Shown: one piece after another, positions 1 to 5,973 of the stretch
How positions within the stretch are numbered: the first letter of the stretch is position 1
How the letters are laid out: every line of letters starts with the position of its first letter
NCBI GenBank assembly: GCA_025355115.1
Contig: JANXLO010000609.1
Span: forward strand, 1-9,270
Reading direction: 5' to 3'
Source of the DNA: Chthonomonadaceae bacterium
GTDB taxonomy: Bacteria; Armatimonadota; Chthonomonadetes; Chthonomonadales; Chthonomonadaceae
Length of the DNA: 9,270 bases
Notes under the pieces: model-generated
Databases searched by the model: none
What the model was told of the DNA's origin: nothing
Seen by the model: only the letters and a program-made list of their open reading frames with translations
Program-made: the position numbers and the translations under genes

Positions 1-1135
1 GGTTTCGAGCGTCCGCGAGGAAGATCGCCAACGCGATGGTCGGCGTGATCCAGCCGCAGGGCGCCCAGTTCGCCTGCACCTTCGCCTTGAACGTCATCAA
101 ACAAAAAAAAGCGAGGACCGGCAGCCCAAAGCAACAGAGAAAAAGCCGGGCTGTCTGAGAGAAGTGCGGAACGTCGCCCCTCGGAGTTTCCCAGGTGGTG
201 TCTACAGCGGGCAGCCCCATTGCAGGCGCCTCCGTGGCTGTCTGTTCCCGGCCATACCGCGCCGTCTTCCACAGGGCCCAGAGGCCTCCCAGAAACAGGC
301 CGGGGCCGATCAACAAGGTTTGAGATCCGACCAGATCTCCGAAACGGCGCAGAGGCGTTCCGCCATCTTTACCGACGAGGTAACCCAGATGGCCGAAGGT
401 CCACCAGTGGTGTGTCGCGTTCCACCAGAGGACGCCACTGTAGAGAAGCAGCATAAGCAAGAAGGCGAGATACGGCTGCGGGCGGGATAGCCACCGACGA
501 TGAGGCTTGGACAACAGCAGAAAGAGCAATAAGCATGGTGCGATGAAAAGCATGGTGTGCTTGCTGAGCAGACCCAGGCCGCTCCAGAGACCTGCTGCCG
601 CCCAGGCGCAATTCTGGTCGCGCTCACGTGAGGCAAAAAGCGCTCGCTCGAGTGCGAGCAGACTGAGTACCCAGAAGAATACAAGGGGAGGATCGTAGGT
701 CGCGATCAGGCTTCCTGCGGTAAACAGGGGCGTGAGCGCGAGAAGCAAAACTGTCAGAAAGCCCGCCATCGAGGAAGAGAATCGCCGGGTGAGGACATAG
801 GCGCCGATGAGGGTGCCGCAGGAGACTCCCCACACTCCTAGGCGCACACCAAACTCATTCGTGCCCGCTATCGTAGTTGTAAGGCGAATAAGATAGGCGA
901 TGAACGGTCCCTGATCATAGTATCCCAGCGCGAGATGACGTGACCAGTCCCAGTAGTAGGCCTCGTCGGCAGCAAGTTCCTTCATGGGAAGAAGGCAGAG
1001 GCGCAACAATGAGGTGACAACCAGAAAGATGATTGTGAGGCGATGCCAAGCTTGATCCTGGTCGGCTTTTGAGACCGGGGTCCTCGACGCACTACTCCAC
1101 AAAAAGCGGGGCAGATATTTTGCAAATAAGTGCAT
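1..1135 (-). CDS. GT39/GT83-family membrane glycosyltransferase (ArnT/PMT-like), 3'-truncated by window edge
   Basis: The frame is open from ATG 1135 to the left edge (378 codons, no stop), so the C-terminus lies outside the window. The protein is strongly hydrophobic with many predicted membrane helices: about residues 33-50, 98-115, 122-146, 149-165, 177-208, 221-238, 273-290 and 330-348. After the first helix comes ADEAYYWDW (56-64) followed by LGYYDQGPF (70-78). This matches the first extracytoplasmic loop of ArnT/PMT-type GT-C enzymes, where an acidic pair (here D57 E58) is the catalytic or metal site. YDPPLVFFW (147-155), GLGLLSKHT (186-194) and KAKVQANWAP (350-359) match later conserved blocks. 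The family transfers a sugar from a polyprenyl-phosphate carrier to lipid A, protein or glycan on the outer face of the inner membrane; the acceptor cannot be told from sequence. No strong Shine-Dalgarno precedes the ATG, so the exact start is less certain than the gene. It is transcribed divergently from the phosphatase gene. Confidence 0.88.
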   Translation of the reverse strand, partial: MHLFAKYLPRFLWSSASRTPVSKADQDQAWHRLTIIFLVVTSLLRLCLLPMKELAADEAYYWDWSRHLALGYYDQGPFIAYLIRLTTTIAGTNEFGVRLGVWGVSCGTLIGAYVLTRRFSSSMAGFLTVLLLALTPLFTAGSLIATYDPPLVFFWVLSLLALERALFASRERDQNCAWAAAGLWSGLGLLSKHTMLFIAPCLLLFLLLSKPHRRWLSRPQPYLAFLLMLLLYSGVLWWNATHHWWTFGHLGYLVGKDGGTPLRRFGDLVGSQTLLIGPGLFLGGLWALWKTARYGREQTATEAPAMGLPAVDTTWETPRGDVPHFSQTARLFLCCFGLPVLAFFCLMTFKAKVQANWAPCGWITPTIALAIFLADARN

Positions 1136-1503
1136 TTTGACTCGCAAGTATCCGTTGCCACGACACGGCTCAGCACCTTTTGCCTTCAGGAATCGCCGTC
1201 GCGCTGTTAGAAATTTGTCGTCGAATTTCGTAAGTTCCCTTTCTTTATCTATCAGACATCCACGTAATTGTGATAGGCTGGGCTTGCTAGTTCGTTGCGG
1301 TTTAGCTTCACTGGACGCCTGTTGTTTTCCTTCCCCAATTTTTGGCTTCAGCCATCTTGCCTCTTTCAGGATGAGCAGATAGCCTCAAGACGACATGCCG
1401 AGACCTGCCGGTCGTGGACGGTGATAGAAAGGATGACAGGAAGGGCTTGTTCATGTCAGAATGGAGGGGAAGTGCTGCGGCAGACAGTGGAACGCAAAAG
1501 CAA

Positions 1504-1532
1504 TTATCAAGTGAATTTTTTGCTTCTAAAAT
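1504..1532 (+). promoter_or_regulatory. Candidate sigma-70-type promoter for the phosphatase gene
   Basis: TTATCA (1504-1509) and TAAAAT (1527-1532) are separated by 17 bases, matching the consensus hexamers at 4/6 and 5/6. Initiation would fall near 1539, immediately before the Shine-Dalgarno at 1541, giving a very short leader. The segment is clearly AT-richer than its surroundings. This is a pattern match only, and AT-rich pre-start regions often yield such matches. Confidence 0.3.
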
Positions 1533-1540
1533 CTATTTTG

Positions 1541-1546
1541 AGGAGA
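1541..1546 (+). promoter_or_regulatory. Shine-Dalgarno that fixes a TTG start
   Basis: AGGAGA lies six bases before the TTG at 1553. No ATG or GTG in the same frame nearby gives a sensible N-terminus, and starting at this TTG places a Tat signal at residues 15-42. This is the main reason for choosing 1553 over the far-upstream ATG at 1295. Confidence 0.75.
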
Positions 1547-1552
1547 ACCAGG

Positions 1553-3109
1553 TTGACAGAATTGAAGAATGACTCGCCTTCGAACGCCGATCTGACCCGT
1601 CGTCAGCTCCTCAAGTCTGCGGCAGGCGGCATCACGTTTCTCGCGTTAACTCCTGTCGGTCGAGGTTTATTCGCCGCCACGCTGCCCGCTCTGTCAGAAT
1701 CTGCGGCCCTTCCCCTCTTCACCGCGTTGCCTTACCTTCAGCACGGGGGCGGGGACGGCAAGCTTATGCAGGGCCTGGAGTCTCTGGTCATCGCCTGGCA
1801 AACCAACGAGGTTGCCGCGACCTATCTTCTGGAGTATGGCAGGGACAAAAGACTGGGGCGCATCGCGGAGATCAGCCGGCAGACCCGCTGGTCGGGAGAC
1901 AAAGCGGAGGGCGAGCAACGCGTCAATTTTGCGGCTACTCTCTCCGATCTTGACCTGAACGCGCGTACCTGTTATCGGCTAAAACTGAACGGGCAGACTC
2001 TTATGGAGGGCTACTTCACTTCCCGCAAGCCGCGCGGCGCGAAGTCCCGATTCGCGGCGTTTGGAGACAACTCGTACGGCGAAGTGAGCGACCGGGCCAT
2101 AGCCTACCAGGCGTACAGGGCTCGCCCCGATTTCGTGATGAACACGGGAGACAATGTCTACGACAGCGGCCTCGACAACGAATATGCCCGCTACTTTTTC
2201 CCAGTCTACAACGCCGAACTGCCCGGCCAGCGCACCGGCGCGCCCCTGCTGCGCTCTGTCCCCTTCTACACGGTGCTGGGAAACCACGACGTGCACGACC
2301 AGGGCCAATCCGGGCCTGTCGCAGATTTTGGAAAATACCCCGACTCTCTGGCCTACTTCACCAGCCTCCACATGCCGCTCAACGGGCCGGATGCCGCGCA
2401 CAAGACTCCCATCGCCGGGCCTCCCGCTGTGCTGGAACAGTTCAAAGCCTGTGCCGCCGGACGCTTCCCGCGCATGGCCAACTACTCGTTCGACTATGCA
2501 GACGCCCACTTCCTCTGCCTCGATTCCAACCTCTACGTCGACCCGACCGACGCGGGCCTTCAGAGCTGGATCGAGGCCGATCTCGCCGGCACGGACGCCG
2601 TATGGAAATTCGTCGTCTGTCATCATCCGCCCTTCAACGCGGGAGACGGCCACTTCTCCGAGCAGCACATGCGCGTTCTCTCGCCGCTCTTCGAGAGGCA
2701 CGGCGTCGACGTGGTTCTGCACGGCCACGAGCATGGCTACCAGCGCACCCGTCCGCTCCGCTTCGCTCCGAGCGACGTTAGTCAGGCAAAAGCCGTCAAC
2801 TCCCGTCGGAGGCTCGTCCCCGGCGCCTTCGCCATCGACCGCAAATTCGACGGCAGAACCACGACCAAACCGGATGGCATCCTGTATGTGGTCACAGGCG
2901 CTGGCGGCAAGCATCTCTACGATCCCGAGAGCAACGACAACCCGCCGAAGTGGCTGCATCCAGAGGACGGAAATGCAGACTATGTGGTGCGATTCGTCTC
3001 CGACCGGCACTCTCTGACCATTATCGACATGGATGCGAGAGCGCTCCATTTCAAGCAGATCGACGAATGGGGCACAGACATAGACCGCTTCACCATCACC
3101 AAAGCCTGA
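1553..3109 (+). CDS. Tat-exported metallophosphatase, purple-acid-phosphatase-like
   Basis: 518 residues from a TTG start. The N-terminus has a twin-arginine signal, T-R-R-Q-L-L-K (15-21), followed by a hydrophobic stretch to about residue 42, implying export of a folded, metal-loaded enzyme. Residues about 55-158 resemble the Fn3-like N-terminal domain of purple acid phosphatases. The calcineurin-like catalytic domain follows with all five metal-binding blocks in order: GD (171-172), GDNVY (199-203), GNHD (243-246), HH (357-358) and GHEH (391-394). The Tyr of the GDxxY block is the iron-ligating residue in true purple acid phosphatases, which separates it from plain calcineurin-like enzymes. 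Expected activity is hydrolysis of phosphate mono- or diesters outside the cytoplasm; the substrate is unknown. It is the first gene of the plus-strand run. The family call is firm; the exact substrate class (phosphatase, phosphodiesterase or phospholipase D-like PhoD) is not. Confidence 0.9.
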   Translation: MTELKNDSPSNADLTRRQLLKSAAGGITFLALTPVGRGLFAATLPALSESAALPLFTALPYLQHGGGDGKLMQGLESLVIAWQTNEVAATYLLEYGRDKRLGRIAEISRQTRWSGDKAEGEQRVNFAATLSDLDLNARTCYRLKLNGQTLMEGYFTSRKPRGAKSRFAAFGDNSYGEVSDRAIAYQAYRARPDFVMNTGDNVYDSGLDNEYARYFFPVYNAELPGQRTGAPLLRSVPFYTVLGNHDVHDQGQSGPVADFGKYPDSLAYFTSLHMPLNGPDAAHKTPIAGPPAVLEQFKACAAGRFPRMANYSFDYADAHFLCLDSNLYVDPTDAGLQSWIEADLAGTDAVWKFVVCHHPPFNAGDGHFSEQHMRVLSPLFERHGVDVVLHGHEHGYQRTRPLRFAPSDVSQAKAVNSRRRLVPGAFAIDRKFDGRTTTKPDGILYVVTGAGGKHLYDPESNDNPPKWLHPEDGNADYVVRFVSDRHSLTIIDMDARALHFKQIDEWGTDIDRFTITKA

Positions 3110-3169
3110 CGCAGCGAACAGAGCACCACATTTCTCCTTTTTCAAAAGGATGTAGAAGCCATTCATATT

Positions 3170-3173
3170 GGAG
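3170..3173 (+). promoter_or_regulatory. Shine-Dalgarno deciding the start of the two-helix membrane protein
   Basis: GGAG lies six bases before ATG 3180. A TTG at 3168 in the same frame would add four residues but has no ribosome site of its own, so ATG 3180 is preferred. The TTGACA at 3174-3179 looks like a perfect -35 box but has no -10 partner and is probably coincidental. Confidence 0.65.
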
Positions 3174-3179
3174 TTGACA

Positions 3180-3842
3180 ATGCAGACGCCATTCAGCTGG
3201 AATCCCGCCGCTGCCGTTCGCGACCATTCCGGGCTGCCGCTCATACTGAACAGAAGCTACTTCGTCCCGCCGCCTGAGGAAATTGGAACAGTCACCAGTG
3301 CCTATTCCGCTCTAAAGCTTGGCCAAAGTCCAAATCCTTCGCGTAGGCGGCTTCTGGTCACTCTGGGCATTGCCGTCGGGTTCGCGATTCTGGGCTGCCT
3401 CGCGGCGGCAGGCTCCGAGCCCAAGGGATTCATTGACTACCTGAGCATGGCGACCTTGCTCACGGTGGTCTTCGCCCTCCCTTCGGCCTTTGTCGCATTT
3501 CTTATTATGCATCTCTTCCGCCGCGATTACCGATGCGACTATGTGGGGTCAGAGGGGATCGCCAACTATGACCTTCAGGACATGGTGCGCGGGAAGCCAG
3601 GACATATTCTGCGCTTTCAGGATGCGACCGATCTGAAGATCGAGTTGACGCCGCAGCACCTCACAGGCCTGCTGGCGGCGACAAAATACTACTACAGCTG
3701 GCAGAATGCGGGCAAAGAGGTCTTCTCTATCACCGGCGAGTACTACACGGAAAAGAAGACTCTGGAAAATAAATTCCACTTCGCCGGAGCCGCTGAAGCA
3801 GCCTGGTTACAGCACCAGTACAAGGCGCGCGTGATGGCGTAG
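3180..3842 (+). CDS. Two-helix membrane protein of unknown function
   Basis: 220 residues, no family recognised. Residues 1-57 are soluble, proline-containing and end in an Arg cluster (R55-R57). Two hydrophobic helices follow (about 58-77 and 88-113) with a short loop, then R114-R115. By the positive-inside rule the N- and C-terminal parts both face the cytoplasm. The C-terminal 105 residues are polar with an alternating beta-like pattern (for example ILRFQDATDLKIEL near 143-156) and a Tyr-rich segment near 166-184. This layout, helical hairpin then beta-rich tail, recalls membrane proteins with a cytosolic PH-like or YcxB-like domain, but I see no diagnostic motif. The gene starts 70 bases after the phosphatase stop and ends 91 bases before the SGNH hydrolase, so cotranscription is plausible. 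Confidence 0.75.
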   Translation: MQTPFSWNPAAAVRDHSGLPLILNRSYFVPPPEEIGTVTSAYSALKLGQSPNPSRRRLLVTLGIAVGFAILGCLAAAGSEPKGFIDYLSMATLLTVVFALPSAFVAFLIMHLFRRDYRCDYVGSEGIANYDLQDMVRGKPGHILRFQDATDLKIELTPQHLTGLLAATKYYYSWQNAGKEVFSITGEYYTEKKTLENKFHFAGAAEAAWLQHQYKARVMA

Positions 3843-3921
3843 GATTGGTGCGTTTCAAAGCGTCCTTGCCGGTACAGGCAGGTAACAGGCGCTCGTTCGG
3901 AGAATCTGACAAAAACTCATG

Positions 3922-3926
3922 AGGAG
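3922..3926 (+). promoter_or_regulatory. Shine-Dalgarno of the SGNH hydrolase gene
   Basis: AGGAG lies 7 bases before ATG 3934 and 10 bases before a second in-frame ATG at 3937. Either could be used and the products differ by one residue. Confidence 0.7.
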
Positions 3927-3933
3927 ATAGTAT

Positions 3934-4719
3934 ATGATGCGCTTCCTGCTTGTTTGCCTGTTTTTGCTCCCCGTCAGCCTGTCCGCTAAAGCGGATGCGA
4001 AGCTGGCTGAACCGCCTCCTCTCCTTAAGGGCGTTCATCGCATTGTCTGCCTGGGAGACAGCATCACGCAGGGGGGCGAAGGGCCGGGCGGTTATGTATG
4101 GCTGGTGCGTCACACTCTTGCCGCACTCTACCCGCAGCAGCCCATCGAGGTCGTCAACGCGGGGATCTCGGGCAACAAATCGACGGATATGCTCGGGAGA
4201 TTTCAGCGTGATGTGCTCGACAAGAAGCCCGATCTTCTGACCATCAGTGTCGGGGTCAACGATGTCTGGCACGGGTTCTACGACGGTCATCCCACGGGAG
4301 ACGGCCCCCGAGGCATTCCGCTGCCGGAGTATCGCCAGCACGTCGATGAGATTATGACGCGGGCGGAGAAGGCTGGCTCGAAGATCGTCATTCTCTCTAC
4401 CACCGTGATCCATGAGGACGGCGGCAACCGCGAGAACGCCAAGCTCAAGAGCTTTAACGCCGCCCTCCGCGATCTGGCGAAGAGGCACAACGCCATATTC
4501 GTGGACTTCCAGAAGCCCTTCTGGGCGCTCATCACCGCCTATCAGCACGGCACCGGCGGGCGCGAAAACCTGCTCACCGTCGACGGCGTCCACATGAACC
4601 CCACAGGCAATCGCGTCATGTCGCACACGCTTCTCACGGGCCTTGGCATAACCGCTGAAGAGCAGGGATCCGTCCAGCCCACACTGGACGCGGATCAGCG
4701 CGCAGGCAAGCAGCCCTGA
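3934..4719 (+). CDS. Secreted SGNH/GDSL-family hydrolase (esterase/lipase type)
   Basis: 261 residues. An N-terminal signal peptide (M-M-R then a Leu-rich core, likely cleaved near residue 20) sends it to the periplasm or outside. The four SGNH blocks are present in order: GDSIT (41-45) with nucleophile S43, block II GISGN (77-81) with the oxyanion Gly, block III GVND (107-110) with N109, and block V DGVHMNP (217-223) with the catalytic D217/H220 pair. Spacing and length are typical of single-domain secreted members. The family hydrolyses acyl or acetyl esters on lipids, sugars or polysaccharides. The substrate is not readable here, but a glycan deacetylase-type role would suit the DUF4838 neighbour. 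A small imperfect hairpin occupies 3864-3882 upstream but lacks a U-tract. The gap to the next gene is 166 bases, so the operon may end here or continue. Confidence 0.92.
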   Translation: MMRFLLVCLFLLPVSLSAKADAKLAEPPPLLKGVHRIVCLGDSITQGGEGPGGYVWLVRHTLAALYPQQPIEVVNAGISGNKSTDMLGRFQRDVLDKKPDLLTISVGVNDVWHGFYDGHPTGDGPRGIPLPEYRQHVDEIMTRAEKAGSKIVILSTTVIHEDGGNRENAKLKSFNAALRDLAKRHNAIFVDFQKPFWALITAYQHGTGGRENLLTVDGVHMNPTGNRVMSHTLLTGLGITAEEQGSVQPTLDADQRAGKQP

Positions 4720-4885
4720 CAGCGCAGCCTTCACATGCTGCTGCCCGCCTGCGAAGAGGCTCAATGCACATGAACTGTCGTGCCCGCTCCACTACCCTGC
4801 GTAACGCCTGCCTCGTCGCTTTCGTCCAACAAGCAGAGTTGCAGGCAGGCAATCGAAACGACCTTCCTTGAAGGGCAGGGGACAC

Positions 4886-5551
4886 ATGAAACTTATTAGT
4901 AATCGCGCAGGCTCGTTCGCACTGGCAGCGGCACTTTTCGGCTCACTTCTCTGCACCGTCGGAAGAGGCGTGCAGGCTGAGACGCCGGAGGTTGCGGTCG
5001 GACAGAGTTTCCCCGTCTGCGTCGCCTTCCCCGCCACCGGCCGATGGGCCAAAGAAAACCCCTTCGATCCTGTGACCTACGGCAAAGTTGGCGGCTACTT
5101 TCCGATAGGATCCGAGGAGGGGAAAGTGGTCCTCTGCACACTGTCGCTGGACAAAAAATTTCTTCGTCTGGCTCGCGCCGTGGATTCGATGGTTGCCAAA
5201 GACAGTTCCCTTGCCTCGTCCTTAATTCAGGTTGCAGACAGCAAGGGAGCGCAGGCAGGCGGCTACACCAGCGAAGAGGTGATCAAGCGAATCGAGGAGC
5301 TTCAGATACTCGCGCATGGCAACAAAATCGAGCATCTCTCCTTCGCGCTCTCCGCGACCAGCGCAGCCGGTTTCGCGAGCCGATTGGGGCTGGCGAAGGA
5401 CAGCAATCTGCTTGTCGCGTGCATCGCGCCTCGAAGCGAACGGGGCAGAGGAGTGGTCAAATGGGTGGAGCAGTTGAACACCTCCAAATTGACGGACAAA
5501 GCCATTCGAGAGATCGTGGCGTCGCTCCAAAAATCAGCCTCAGCCAAATAG
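4886..5551 (+). CDS. Exported protein of unknown function
   Basis: 221 residues from ATG 4886; AGGGGA (4877-4882) precedes it with tight spacing. An in-frame TTG at 4868 would add six residues but splits the hydrophobic signal less well. The signal peptide runs from 1 to about 31 with cleavage after V-Q-A (29-31), so the mature protein is about 190 residues in the periplasm. There is no lipobox. The mature part opens with EVAVGQSFPVC (35-45). A strand-like segment follows, GKVVLCTLSLD (79-89), then a long helix-rich region and another strand, LLVACIAP (175-182). The order resembles a thioredoxin-fold protein, but there is no C-x-x-C: the three mature cysteines (45, 84, 179) are isolated. I do not recognise a family, and the fold suggestion is weak inference. 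The C-terminal 30 residues form a Lys/Ser-rich helix. Confidence 0.72.
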   Translation: MKLISNRAGSFALAAALFGSLLCTVGRGVQAETPEVAVGQSFPVCVAFPATGRWAKENPFDPVTYGKVGGYFPIGSEEGKVVLCTLSLDKKFLRLARAVDSMVAKDSSLASSLIQVADSKGAQAGGYTSEEVIKRIEELQILAHGNKIEHLSFALSATSAAGFASRLGLAKDSNLLVACIAPRSERGRGVVKWVEQLNTSKLTDKAIREIVASLQKSASAK

Positions 5552-5623
5552 CCTCGGTTCAATGTGCGAATGCCGCGCTCAACTGCAAGCATAGCTACTG
5601 GAGCAGTGAAAGGAAACCAATGG

Positions 5624-5938
5624 ATGGCAACTGACGAGGAAGCTATACAGTCTGTGACGCCCCGCGAGGTGGCCGAGTGGATGGCGGCGGAGCTTGCGGA
5701 GCATGAAATCCTTCGTCAGCAGCCCACAGCCTATGAGATCAAGGAGAAGTTTGGAGAGGAGTTCGTCTGCCCGGATGCCGACGGCGATCTTGGGATAGCC
5801 CGCAAGGTACTCTACCAGTTCCGAAAGCTGAACGACGGCTCGGTCGTCTGGGTCGCGGTGCCCGGCGACAAACTGGGTGGATACTGGCGGCCTCGAGAAT
5901 CTCAAGATGGATATGGGCGCAAGCAGACCCTCTTCTAA
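5624..5938 (+). CDS. Small cytosolic protein, DUF6953-like
   Basis: 104 residues from ATG 5624, with AAAGGA (5609-5614) nine bases upstream. The open frame extends back to 5564, but the added N-terminus looks random and has no ribosome site. There is no signal peptide or membrane helix. Recognisable blocks are VAEWM (16-20), AYEIKEKFGEEFV (36-48), KVLYQFRKL (61-69), VVWV (74-77) and YWRPRE (87-92). From memory this order matches the small conserved family DUF6953, whose members are short single-domain proteins with no assigned role. The helix-turn-helix-like start followed by FRKL and W-x-x-R-E elements could suggest a winged-helix-like nucleic-acid-binding fold; that is speculation. It is the last gene of the plus-strand run, 72 bases after the exported protein, and convergent with the DUF4838 gene. 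Confidence 0.78.
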   Translation: MATDEEAIQSVTPREVAEWMAAELAEHEILRQQPTAYEIKEKFGEEFVCPDADGDLGIARKVLYQFRKLNDGSVVWVAVPGDKLGGYWRPRESQDGYGRKQTLF

Positions 5939-5943
5939 AAGTG

Positions 5944-5970
5944 GTTTTGCATAGAAAGTCTATGCGAAGC
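5944..5970. terminator. Hairpin between convergent genes, candidate terminator
   Basis: The core is a perfect 7-bp inverted repeat, GCATAGA (5949-5955) and TCTATGC (5959-5965), with a 3-base loop. In the plus-strand transcript the stem can extend outward to 12 pairs (5944-5970) if two G-U pairs are counted. In the minus-strand transcript the same extension has two mismatches, so the structure favours ending the plus-strand run. Neither strand has a clear run of U after the stem, so it is not a textbook intrinsic terminator. Its position in the 35-base convergent gap supports a termination or 3'-end-protecting role. Confidence 0.5.
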
Positions 5971-5973
5971 ACG

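Larger units (their letters stand above)
1136..1552. other. Divergent intergenic region, 417 bases
   Basis: This lies between the start of the minus-strand glycosyltransferase and the TTG start of the plus-strand phosphatase. It is less GC-rich than the flanking genes and should hold promoters for both. I see two short inverted repeats (arms 1210-1215/1224-1229 and 1249-1254/1271-1276) and one sigma-70-like pair just before the phosphatase gene. The phosphatase frame is open back to 1295, but that upstream part encodes a Cys/Arg-rich, unlikely peptide, so I treat it as non-coding. No RNA gene was recognised. Confidence 0.6.

Noticed and set aside
1295..1552. 86-codon upstream extension of the phosphatase gene to ATG 1295
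   Set aside because: The extension has no ribosome site and an implausible composition. It would bury the Tat signal 100 residues into the protein, whereas the TTG at 1553 has AGGAGA six bases upstream.
2154..3017. 287-codon plus-strand frame within the phosphatase gene
   Set aside because: It is an out-of-frame, Ser/Thr/Pro/Arg-rich low-complexity translation overlapping the conserved catalytic domain.
3135..3150. Short inverted repeat TCCTTT/AAAGGA after the phosphatase gene, considered as a terminator
   Set aside because: The stem is AT-rich, only 6-7 pairs, and has no U-tract. It is not enough to call termination inside a possible operon.
3174..3179. Perfect TTGACA considered as a -35 box (a second TTGACA starts at 1553)
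   Set aside because: Neither has a -10-like hexamer at 16-18 bases, and both overlap translation start regions.
1979..3244. 421-codon minus-strand open frame opposite the phosphatase gene
   Set aside because: The plus strand carries every purple-acid-phosphatase metal block in order. The antisense translation shows no recognisable motif and arises from GC-rich third-position bias.
3864..3882. Imperfect hairpin CCTTGCC/GGCAGG before the SGNH hydrolase gene
   Set aside because: It needs a bulged base and has no U-tract. It could be chance in GC-rich DNA.
3730..4764. 344-codon minus-strand open frame opposite the SGNH hydrolase
   Set aside because: The sense strand has a signal peptide and all SGNH blocks. 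The antisense product has no family features and no ribosome site.
4862..4874. Small hairpin CCTTC/GAAGG before the exported-protein gene, considered as a translational switch
   Set aside because: Five pairs and a three-base loop are too weak, and no ligand-binding structure or conserved riboswitch element is visible.
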